DNA from: Conidiobolus incongruus B7586
Lineage: Eukaryota; Entomophthoromycota; Entomophthoromycetes; Entomophthorales; Conidiobolaceae
Assembly: GCA_000697335.1 (NCBI GenBank)
Contig: JNEM01010141.1
Location: 1-18,498 of the forward strand
Length of the DNA: 18,498 nucleotides
Direction of reading: 5' to 3'
Positions 1 through 7,855 of the stretch are shown piece by piece. Every line of letters starts with the position of its first letter. Within the stretch, counting starts at the first letter, position 1. The notes below the pieces were generated by a model. It searched no databases and was not told the origin of the DNA. It saw only the letters and a list, made by a program, of their open reading frames with translations. Position numbers and translations under genes: made by a program.

Positions 1-396
1 CTTGCACACTACAGCCACGTTATATTACCACGTTCTGCGCCACACTACTTTTATATTAAGTCTTCCTCTACACTATATTAGTTTAACTACCACTACACTT
101 ACAGAAATCATTAGAATCTTAGAATTTATTTCTTTCAAAATCCTTAAAATTTTAAATCCAATCAAAATAACATTAGAATCATATAATCTATAATTTTAAT
201 TTGATTGCTTAATTCTTATAAATATTAAGTATAATATTTAATAAAATTCAAGATAAATTTAATTAAATATAAGGTAATTATTTTATTAATGATTTTATAT
301 TTTTTTATTATTTTAATTATTATTATATTTAATTTATATAAATTTATATAATAATATATCAAGTAAAACCAAAGCAAAATATTATCTTAAATTTAA
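1..396. other. Left-edge AT-rich DNA with a sharp composition change
   Basis: The first ~110 bases are richer in C and clearly less AT-rich than what follows. They are open in one forward frame from the window edge to about 190, but the peptide is a Thr/Leu/Ile-rich string matching no family I know. From about 190 onward the DNA is nearly pure A/T. The first part may be the edge of a gene or repeat lying mostly outside the window. I see no supportable gene here. Confidence 0.4.
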
Positions 397-414
397 AATA
401 ATGGGAAATTTTTT
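397..414 (+). repeat. 5' terminal inverted repeat of the mariner
   Basis: AATAATGGGAAATTTTTT matches the reverse complement of 1658-1674 apart from one extra A. A second match lies further in, where both ends carry AAATAAATAAATAT, but the left end has about 24 extra bases before it. A TA target duplication is expected for this family. It is no longer clean, so the outer border is uncertain by a few bases. Confidence 0.7.
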
Positions 415-1657
415 AATTTTTGATTTTTCAAACATATTATTAATTTGAAATAAATAAATATATATAAAGTTAATAGGAAATTATATATTTTTAAAATATA
501 CATATAATAGTTTTTTTGATTAAAAAATTAACTTTTTAAAATTATTTGTTTAATTTAATTATATATAAACTAAATAGTAATTATCAAAAGTTTTTTATTT
601 TAGTATTAATAAAACTTAACTATAAACTTTTTAATATTATTTAAAATTTATAAATTGCTTTTAATAATAAAGTATTATCTAAATTAATAATTTATCATTA
701 GGTAAATTATTTTAAAATTAAAAAAGAAACTATTTAAAACTTGTTAAAATTTAAAAAACTAACTTTAACTATTACTCTTTTAGTTATTAATAAAGTGAAA
801 AAATATATTAAAAAACACCTTTTTATTTTAGTTAAAGAATTATCTAAGTATTTTAATATTAGTTTTATTAGTATTATATATATATTAAAGTTTAAACTTA
901 AATTAATAAATAAAAATATAAAATAGGTATTTTATAATTTAATTAAAGCTTAAAAAAAACTAAAGTGGTTATTATTAAATAAAACTTACTAAAATATTAC
1001 TAGAAGCTTAAACTTTTATAGTGAATAATTACAATTAATAAATCTTAAATCTTTATATATAATCTTTTATTAAAACATAAATTAAAATATTAGATTAAGT
1101 TAAATTAACCTTCTCTATAAATCTCTTTAAATAAATATTTTGTTAATAAACAAATATTAATTATAGTAATAAATTATAATATTATATACTATTATTATTT
1201 AGTTTTTAAAGGAAAATTAAATAATAGTAAACTTTATATTATTTTTTTAAAAAAAAAGTATTTTTAATTAGTGTTTTCAATATAATTTAAGATAACCTAT
1301 TATTTTACATAATAATTATAAAATACATAAATTTAAAGCTGTAAAAAACTTTTTTATTAAAAATAACTAGAAAAAACTACTACATCTAATATACTCTTTA
1401 GATTATAACTTATGTGATTATAATTGCTTTAAGCAATTAAAAAACTAGCTTACAAGAAAAAAAATTTCTACAAGAAAATTTAATTAGTTTGTAAAACATC
1501 AAATTTCAGTCTTTAATAAAAAGAATTGTTTTTTAAGTGTTAGATCTTTGCTAAAAGTATAGCAAAAAGTTATTAATAATAAAAGAAACTATTAAATTTA
1601 TATTATTTATTTATTTTTATATATTATATATTAAAATATTTATTTATTTTGAATTAC

Positions 1658-1674
1658 AAAAAATTCCCATTATT
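1658..1674 (-). repeat. 3' terminal inverted repeat of the mariner
   Basis: Read on the minus strand this is AATAATGGGAATTTTTT, the partner of the left repeat. It lies about 60 bp after the last readable transposase codon, which is typical for a mariner 3' end. Confidence 0.7.
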
Positions 1675-1676
1675 AA

Positions 1677-2737
1677 AAATACAGAGTAATACTTTAATAT
1701 ATTAACTATTACTAACAAAGAGGGATTAATAATCAGTGAATAAAAATTTTAGATAGTGTCTATCAGGATCTTTAAATTCCTTAAAATATAACCTTATTAA
1801 TATTTGCAACAAATCACTATATCTCATTGAACAATATTAACAAATTTTTATTTACAAAAAATCTAAAGTCATAAAATTATAATCAATACCCAATCAAATT
1901 TGAACATATTAGGAGAATATATTAATATATCTAAAATAATCAGTCAAAAAATATAATGATTAATATGGTGTTGAAAATGTCAAAATGCATTAATTAATCT
2001 AATTGAATCATGCTAAATAAAGTAATGAATATTTCAACAGTTCATTCATTTAAAAGCCTTATTAAATTCAAAAATTATATAGACTGAATACCTTATATTA
2101 ATAAATATAGTGCAAGTCCCATAAAAGTTATATTTTATAATGAATCCATATCGCCTAATAGTTCAATATTATAATATTTGCAATGAGAAATCAACAAGTT
2201 TATATTAATGTTTTGAGTTCGATTTTATTTTTAAACAATATGAAAAATGCCATTATCGCAACCAGTTATAAACGGCAATTGAGGTAGATTGGAATTAATG
2301 TGAATACAAAATAAACCTGAATAATTTCTTTTCAAATAAATATTTCTCAATAGCAAAAATCCTTTTATATTTAAGAATTAGATTATTATTACCAATATTA
2401 CTAAGATTTAGTTAATTTCTTTTATGATTATAAATAATTATAATATGATAACTGTTTAATTAATTTAACATATATAATACCATTAAAGTTTAATCTAATC
2501 CCAATGTGTATAATACCTCAATAAAGAATATTATAATAGAAAAATATAACTTAATAGTAAACACGGCTCATATTAACCAAACAAAAAATTCCTATTCCTG
2601 CCATAATCAAATTTCAAAAGTATTCAAATAAAGTTTGTGATACAGAAGTACAAACAAATAAGAATTATTGATTTCATATGGTTAAAGCCAAATACTAACA
2701 TTAAAAATAAAGCAGATGGATGATATTGATTCCTTAA
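1677..2737. other. Gene-free AT-rich spacer
   Basis: About 1 kb between the mariner and the promoter of the LPMO pseudogene. Stops are frequent in all frames and I found no codon-like run that matches a family. From about 1700 it is less extreme in AT than the transposon, which marks the transposon's right border by composition. Confidence 0.5.
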
Positions 2738-2746
2738 GTATATAAG
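2738..2746 (+). promoter_or_regulatory. TATA box of the LPMO pseudogene
   Basis: GTATATAAG lies about 75 bp upstream of the ATG at 2820, a normal core-promoter spacing for a fungal gene with a short 5' leader. In this AT-rich DNA a TATA match alone is weak. The position relative to the start codon is the main support. Confidence 0.4.
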
Positions 2747-2819
2747 CTTAAAAGTATTTCCCACTATGATGATCAAAAATTAAATCCAAATACTCTGAGA
2801 TTGTATTAGATATACGATA

Positions 2820-3781
2820 ATGAATTTGATTGATATTGTAATTGCATCTCTCTTGACTTCATCTGTGATGGGTCATATGAGAATGGGCACTCCAGTTCCG
2901 CGTGGTCATCCTAATAATCCATAGTTCAGACCCATTAACTACGATTTGGTATCGCCAAATGGAGCAAATGAGCTATTTTGCAGATATTATCCCAAAGCCA
3001 AACCAGTTACCACATACAAAGCTGGCACTTCTATTCGAGTATTATTGGAAGGTGATGCACCTCATAATGGAGGTATTTGTGAGTTTTCAGCGACTTTTGA
3101 TGAAAAGAATCTAGTTGTATTAAAGATTGTGGGGCTTAACTGTATGATTGACACTCGTGAATATTTCGTGCCTATTCCTAACGATGCGCCCAATGGTTGT
3201 TTCACTTTCGTGTGGACTTGGGTAAATCTAACTGGAAGACGTGAGTACTATGCTAATTGCGCCGATATTTGCATTGAGGGAAGATCAGACAATGGTAAGT
3301 TTTCAGGCCCTTCAGTGGTTGTGGCTAATTTACCAGATACTCCCGAAATTGAAGAATTGCTAGAACGTACATATTGGCCTGGGGAAAAATATTACAAGAA
3401 TCGTCAAATTATTTCCATATCACCTAATGGTGGTCCTGGTGATGCTAATAATTATACTGTTGCTCAACCCGCTCCTGCTCCAGCCCCAGCACCTGCACAA
3501 GGACAAGGACAACGATCTCCAGCTCAAGCTCTAGCACAGGGACAAGGGCAATAGTCTCCAGCTCCAACTCCGAGACAAGAACAGGGAAATGGTCTCGGGG
3601 ACCAGCCCCATTCACTACAATCGGTGCATCACCTGTGCCGACCACAGCTTCTGCTGAAGCTGGATATGGATCCTATCCTATGAAACAAGCCCAAAATCTC
3701 TATCACATACGCAATTATCTTAACAAGCGCTGTATCAGACGCAAGAAAGCTGTCAACAATTTAGAAACCGAAGATTGTTAA
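2820..3781 (+). pseudogene. Broken AA11-like lytic polysaccharide monooxygenase
   Basis: This is a paralogue of the intact LPMO at 4982-5941. From ATG 2820 it has a signal peptide ending before His19 (MGHMRMGTPVPRG), the N-terminal copper-binding His of LPMOs. Then come the second copper His in APHNGG, the WTWVNLTGRREYYANCAD block with the axial Tyr, and VVANLP. A Pro/Ala/Gln-rich linker and a basic tail (NKRCIRRKKAV) follow. Two in-frame TAG stops interrupt it, at 2922-2924 (just after the signal peptide and mature start) and 3552-3554 (in the GQGQ linker). A one-base frame change near the GGGG run at about 3594 is needed to read the tail to TAA 3781. Both TAGs stand where Gln would be natural, so CAG to TAG is the simplest history. 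TAG is a true stop in this genome (see the elongase), so reassignment is unlikely. Starting at a later Met would lose the signal peptide and His1. The coding region is otherwise well preserved, so the loss looks recent. Confidence 0.85.
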
Positions 3782-3863
3782 ATCAGAGATTTAGTATTTT
3801 TTATTCATTAATAAGCATAATAAACTCATTCTATTCTATCATTAATTAACTCTGAGTTTATCA

Positions 3864-4541
3864 TTAATAAATAATCTCTGGAGTAGCTTTTACTCTTCTT
3901 AACAGCCATTTATATATTTCCTTTTCTACTTGATCCTCACTTAATAAGAATTGATTGTGATGTTTTGTTACACCGAGCTCTCTCAACAATGTCAAAGTTA
4001 TAGCTAACGAAGTAGCAACATTAAATGATTGAGCAATTCCATGCATAGGTAACTTGAATTGATAATCACTCGAATTTACCAATTCTTTAGAAGCGCCTCG
4101 ACTTTCATTACCAAAAGCAATAGCCAATTTTCTAGGCTGATTAACCAAATCCAATTCATTGACAATCTCGCTCAGCGTTTTACTTTTATCTGAAAGATTT
4201 GTAGTCAACACAACATAATCCTCATCCTTACAACTCTTCACACATTCTTCACTCCCATGAAACCTCTTATAATTAAAACTTCTATAAATCTTGGACTCAA
4301 TTGTTTCAGGATCGAAATTAAAAGGCTCGACAATTTCTACAGTATTAATATTGTGCACTTTGTGAATATAACATTGATTTAACAGTTTACTACAGTTCAT
4401 AGGATCTTGAATATCTTCTAATATAACACTGAAAAGGTTTGATTTTTGACTGAATTCGTTCAGTCTTTTAGAATATTCTGGTGCTGACACTTTAGTTCGC
4501 AGATTTTTGATAGCTTGTTGGATGGCTAGTCGATTAGACAT
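3864..4541 (-). CDS. Small stand-alone TrmH/SpoU-family RNA 2'-O-ribose methyltransferase, altered catalytic Arg
   Basis: The 225-residue protein has the three SPOUT (SpoU/TrmH) motifs of the trefoil-knot methyltransferases that use SAM to methylate ribose 2'-OH, as TrmH does at tRNA G18. Motif 1 is LEDIQDPMNCSKLLNQC (residues 41-57), motif 2 IAFGNESRGAS (141-151) and motif 3 LPMHGIAQSFNVATS (164-178). Asn49, Glu146, Ser172 and Asn174 match the conserved residues. The motif 1 Arg (LRTC in Thermus TrmH, the proposed catalytic base) is Asn55 here (LLNQC). The C-terminus (YKWLLRRVKATPEI) resembles the TrmH C-terminal helix. The length matches bacterial TrmH rather than the long fungal Trm3, and no mitochondrial presequence is obvious. 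The gene is intronless and starts at ATG 4541. It converges on the LPMO pseudogene, whose frame ends 82 bp away. The fold is clear; the substrate and whether it is active are open. Confidence 0.82.
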   Translation of the reverse strand: MSNRLAIQQAIKNLRTKVSAPEYSKRLNEFSQKSNLFSVILEDIQDPMNCSKLLNQCYIHKVHNINTVEIVEPFNFDPETIESKIYRSFNYKRFHGSEECVKSCKDEDYVVLTTNLSDKSKTLSEIVNELDLVNQPRKLAIAFGNESRGASKELVNSSDYQFKLPMHGIAQSFNVATSLAITLTLLRELGVTKHHNQFLLSEDQVEKEIYKWLLRRVKATPEIIY

Positions 4542-4831
4542 TGTCTGGAATACTATTGTATTAAGAGATCAATTAATAATTATTTGAACTAATTTTTTCC
4601 TATCTCACCTCTATTTAATTCAAAAATCAAGAATTGAATTAATATCAAATTATGGGATGAATCAATTTTAAAAAATTCATTTTTATTAACTGAATTAAAA
4701 CAACTATAAAATTATTAAAAATACAAGAACAAAATAAAACGCATTTAACGAATATAAATTTACCACTTTTATAATATTTATTATTGACATAATACAATTT
4801 AACCTTTCAAATTAATTATGTTCATAAATCT
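4542..4831. other. AT-rich spacer upstream of the TrmH-family gene
   Basis: About 290 bp holding the TrmH-family promoter and, at its right end, the 3' flank of the LPMO transcript. I see no gene and no clear motif beyond A/T-rich runs. Confidence 0.5.
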
Positions 4832-4981
4832 TTATATGAAAGGCGTTAGCATATATTCTATATTTAACCAATTACAAAATTGTTTAGCGTTCTCTTCAAG
4901 CTTGTCATACTCAAATTTCAAAGAATGGATCCGTTTAATAAGCTCGTTCATAGCAGCATGATTTTCGTAATTAGTCTCAGT
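4832..4981 (-). other. In-frame coding-like extension after the LPMO stop codon
   Basis: Directly after the LPMO TAA (4982-4984) the same frame stays open for 49 codons to a TAA at 4832-4834. The peptide begins TETNYENHAAMNELIKRI and looks like an amphipathic coiled coil (ELIKRIHSLKFEYDKL) followed by QFCNWLNIEYMLTPFI. Its GC content is higher than the surrounding spacer, which supports past or present coding. It could be a former C-terminal extension cut off by CAA to TAA, a read-through tail, or the last exon remnant of another minus-strand gene. An ATG within it would give only 39 residues. No plausible GT-AG intron joins it to the LPMO. It resembles the coiled-coil part of the remnant at 7106-7207 in spacing, weakly. 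Confidence 0.4.
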
Positions 4982-5941
4982 TTAATGTTTCTTGGACTTG
5001 CGCTTACACTTCTTAAGCTTTTTGGCTGATGAAGGTTGAGTAGTTGGCGCAACAAAGGGAGCTGCGGAAGCAAAGGTAGTAGAGTTGGTGGCTAATGGAG
5101 AAATGGTAGTTGTGGTAGGTATAACCGATGTAGATGTAGGTTCAACAGGTTTTTCTAGAGGTTTTGTTACCGATTCAGATACTGATTGAACTTGAGATGA
5201 TTCAGGACCTTCTATGACTATATTATGTTGAACTGAAGTGTCTACATGTTCAGGAGAAGGAGAAAGAGGAGCTGGAACTGTAACTGAAGCTGGCGCTGGA
5301 ACTGGAGCGGGTGCAGGAGCGGGATTAACATTGACTCCCGAAGGTGAAACAGAAATGGTAGGACGATTTTCATATAATTCCTTTCCAGGAATAACATGAG
5401 GATCAGGAATTTCAGGAACAATTGGGTAACCTGGCAAATTAGCAACCACCATCTTAGGTCCAGTGAAACTACCTCCATCCTGGCCGCCTACAATAGTAAT
5501 ATCGGCACAATTCTGATAAAATTCGCGGTTACCACTGCGATTAGTCCAAGTCCAACTGAATGTTACTTTACCGTTGGGAGCATTGGTAGGGATGGGTACA
5601 TTGTAAGTTCTTTGAGAGATCATACAATCTCCCAAAACAGTCATTAAAGACACCCAGTTCTGTTGATCATAAGAAACAGAAAATTCACAATTACCACCAT
5701 CATGAGCAGCTTCACCAGATAAGACAACTGGCATGGAAGTTCCAGCTTGAACGGTTTTAACTGATTCTAAAGGAGCGTAGTTTTTACAGGGGTATTGACT
5801 CAAACTGATAGGAGAGGAAATATCGTAGTCGATATTTTTGACAAATGGATTGCCCTTGTAATTTCTAGGAGCTGGATCTGACATGTACATGTGCCCATTT
5901 GCAACAGACACTAAAATCAAAGACAAAATGGAAGCAATCAT
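4982..5941 (-). CDS. Secreted AA11-like lytic polysaccharide monooxygenase
   Basis: The 319-residue protein is a predicted copper enzyme that would cut chitin oxidatively outside the cell. Residues 1-16 are a signal peptide and cleavage after Gly16 exposes His17 (HMYMSDPAPR), one arm of the histidine brace. His80 (AAHDGGNCEFS) is the second copper ligand. Tyr142 (GNREFYQNCADI) is the axial Tyr of AA11, next to the family block SWTWTNRSG. MVVANLP (164-170) matches the end of the AA11 domain. Cys52, 85, 106 and 145 can form two disulfides. From about 205 a Pro/Ala-rich then Ser/Thr-rich linker, likely O-glycosylated, leads to a very basic tail (KKLKKCKRKSKKH). There is no recognisable chitin-binding module. 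The gene is intronless, starts at ATG 5941 and ends in TAA. It is the intact sister of the pseudogene at 2820-3781. AA11 members studied act on chitin; the substrate here is inferred. Confidence 0.88.
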   Translation of the reverse strand: MIASILSLILVSVANGHMYMSDPAPRNYKGNPFVKNIDYDISSPISLSQYPCKNYAPLESVKTVQAGTSMPVVLSGEAAHDGGNCEFSVSYDQQNWVSLMTVLGDCMISQRTYNVPIPTNAPNGKVTFSWTWTNRSGNREFYQNCADITIVGGQDGGSFTGPKMVVANLPGYPIVPEIPDPHVIPGKELYENRPTISVSPSGVNVNPAPAPAPVPAPASVTVPAPLSPSPEHVDTSVQHNIVIEGPESSQVQSVSESVTKPLEKPVEPTSTSVIPTTTTISPLATNSTTFASAAPFVAPTTQPSSAKKLKKCKRKSKKH

Positions 5942-6630
5942 TATAATAAAATCAAGTCCAGTATTAAACTTTAGAGGGAAAGAATATAATCATTTACAAA
6001 ATAATAGCCAGTATCACTTAATACTGTAGATGCATGCAATATATATAACTTAATTATCAATGTCCTAAAGGATAAACCTTGCACCAGAGGCACCAAAATT
6101 TTGATTAAATTGGCGCAAATTCGAGGGTTGTTAAATCCTATTCCAACTTTGTTTAAAGTTAAACAATTGATCAGCATTTATTTTGCCATGCCACTGAAAA
6201 GTGAAATAATCTCATTACGCCTATCTCTTAGTTTGATGAGGTTCCTTGCGACATTTACTATAAATGTTCATTACTTATAACTATAATAGTAATAACAACA
6301 ATGGATATTAATTCATTAGATTAATATCATATTATAAACAATAATAAACCCTGGCTAAACTCCCAGCATTGTAATACCAAAAAAATAAATAACCAGTAAA
6401 TCAAAATAATAATTAAAATATTATATTGTAATTAATTTAATACTTTAGTACCATTATATTTTCCAGATGAAACAATATTATAATATTTTGAACCGATTTT
6501 CAAGTTTTAATAATGTACAGACCAATCATCAAAAATACGGATAACTCAATGACAAGTATAGAATAAAATATCAATTTTGTTATATGTGAAGTGTGTAAAG
6601 TCAAAGAATTAAATATATTATAATAATTTA
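5942..6630. other. Upstream region of the LPMO gene
   Basis: The first ~300 bp (to about 6250) are less AT-rich than the rest and probably hold the LPMO promoter. A minus-strand open frame at 5971-6177 lies in it but matches nothing and runs through the likely TATA region, so I do not call it a gene. From about 6250 the DNA is plain AT-rich spacer. Confidence 0.4.
6038..6048 (-). promoter_or_regulatory. TATA box of the LPMO gene
   Basis: On the minus strand TATATATATTG lies about 100 bp upstream of the ATG at 5941 and is followed by GCATGCATC. It is the best TATA-like run in the less AT-rich part of the upstream region. Distance and strand fit a transcript with a leader of roughly 60-70 nt. 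Confidence 0.4.
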
Positions 6631-6661
6631 TATGTTTGAATAATGCTAATATTCAAACATA
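6631..6661. repeat. 12-bp perfect inverted repeat (hairpin)
   Basis: TATGTTTGAATA and its exact reverse complement TATTCAAACATA flank a 7-base loop. It stands alone in AT-rich spacer with no gene ending next to it. It could be a decayed small element or chance in low-complexity DNA. Confidence 0.5.
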
Positions 6662-7105
6662 ATTTGAATAATATAAAATTACTTAATATCTCATACAATG
6701 AATTCAAGTTATAAACAAGTGAACTATCATTTATATAATAAATATAAAATAATCAATTTTATTGAGAATTTGTATGATAAAATTAGTTCATTGTATATTC
6801 TTCATTAAGCAATAATCATATTTATTAATTTAATTATATATTATTGAATATGATATATTTACAAATGTTGAATTTGTGGTCCAAAATTATATACAAAATG
6901 CATTAATACTCGGTTAAACAGTTTCTTATTTTCAATATACGATATCAAAATAAACACTAAAATTGGAAAATGAAAATACAGGTTATTCAAATATTTGGAA
7001 AAATTTTTAAATATTATTATTTTTGATAATAAAATAAAATTTACAAAATAATATGGTTTAAAATATCCTATGGAGAAGCAATTCAAATGCTTTATTCAAA
7101 AAATA
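6662..7105. other. AT-rich spacer with one unconvincing open frame
   Basis: A minus-strand open frame of about 75 codons (6859-7086) gives a Phe/Ile/Tyr/Asn-rich peptide, as random AT-rich DNA would. Its end (NRVLMHFVYNFGPQIQHL) is slightly more protein-like and it lies just downstream of the remnant at 7106-7340, so it might be part of the same dead gene. I could not link them. Confidence 0.35.
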
Positions 7106-7340
7106 TTAGTTAAAATATTTTTCATTGAGATCATGAATAATGTAATTTGCCAAGTTCAGTTCTCTAATAAATAATTCATATTCTTTAATTTTCTCTAACA
7201 AACCTTGTCAGCTAGAGAATCACCATTAATACCCATAAATGGATTCCAATAATAAAGAACATGGTCTTATTGATAGACTGATCCGCAAATATAATTTTCT
7301 CAGCTTCAATATAATATAAAACACTTAACTGATTGAGAGT
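7106..7340 (-). pseudogene. Unrecognised gene remnant, at least two frameshifts
   Basis: Three short open segments in different minus-strand frames follow each other and read like one decayed protein. At 7263-7340 is LNQLSVLYYIEAEKIIFADQ and its continuation. At 7195-7266 is DHVLYYWNPFMGINGDSLAD. At 7106-7207 is LLEKIKEYELFIREL with NYIIHDLNEKYFN and then TAA. Amino-acid variety and Gly, Asp, Trp and Pro use are unlike chance AT-rich translation. I do not recognise the family. The last segment is helical and coiled-coil-like and resembles the extension at 4832-4981 (matching L, I, L, A, LN and Y spacing). No start codon is identifiable, and microsatellite DNA borders its 5' side. Confidence 0.45.
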
Positions 7341-7380
7341 TCAATACTCAATATCTATTACCATCAAAAGTATTTATTAG

Positions 7381-7410
7381 ATATTATATTATATTATATT
7401 ATATTATATT
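7381..7410. repeat. (ATATT)6 microsatellite
   Basis: Six perfect copies of the pentamer ATATT, a simple repeat at the upstream edge of the remnant at 7106-7340. Confidence 0.9.
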
Positions 7411-7855
7411 AGATATATATGATAGCTACAAAATACAAATTATTAAATATATTCAAAAATTATGTTTATATTAGAACAAATTGAACAACTTTTGAAAATG
7501 TTAATTTATAAATTTTTTGGAAATAAAAATCAAACTTAAGTAAGAGCATTATAGAGAGTATCAATGGTTTTATGCTTAAATTGAGATGCTATTTATTTTA
7601 TTTTCATTTATTGATTATTTGGATTAGTAATGATTATGACTGGTCATTAGAAATTAAGTCATTTCAAATTTGATAAATTCATATATAAATGAATGAATTA
7701 TAGGTTTTGGTGTTTTGAATTAAAATTAATATCATCAGATTAGTATTATTAAAATAATAATTCAAAAAGGTCAGTATTAAAAATATAATGGAAAAATTGA
7801 TATTTACATTATTATAGGAACAAAGCCTACAACATACTATTACAAAGCACACTAT

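Larger units (their letters stand above)
397..1674 (+). mobile_element. Decayed full-length mariner (Tc1/mariner, DD34D) transposon
   Basis: This is a dead DNA transposon about 1.28 kb long, the usual size of mariner. Imperfect terminal inverted repeats lie at 397-414 and 1658-1674. Inside, a fragment at 741-926 reads like the transposase helix-turn-helix (ELSKYFNISFISIIYILK). The second catalytic Asp of the DDD triad fits GAT at 1291-1293 (Asp-Asn, as in mariner 'DNA'). The third fits GAT at 1401-1403, inside LLHLIYSLDYNLCDYNCF, the mariner 'HPxYSPDLxPCDYxxF' block with Pro codons now Leu. The spacing is 110 bp against 105 expected for DD34D, so small indels have occurred. The frame runs on to 1595 and ends in the usual Q-K-V-I block. 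In-frame TAGs stand where Trp or Gln is expected (KN*L, LKV*QKV). The first Asp region near 1020 is barely readable. It cannot encode a transposase. The family call is firm; the exact ends are approximate. Confidence 0.82.

Noticed and set aside
2-193. Open frame at the left edge
   Set aside because: No ATG at its start and the Thr/Leu/Ile-rich peptide matches nothing. It could be part of something outside the window, but this cannot be shown.
5000-5030. Very short intron joining the LPMO tail to the downstream open frame
   Set aside because: A GTAAGC donor and an AG acceptor exist, but the intron would be 32 bp and splicing gives an immediate stop.
5971-6177. Minus-strand open frame upstream of the LPMO
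   Set aside because: Overlaps the probable TATA region of the LPMO gene and has no family likeness; the raised GC is explained by promoter DNA.
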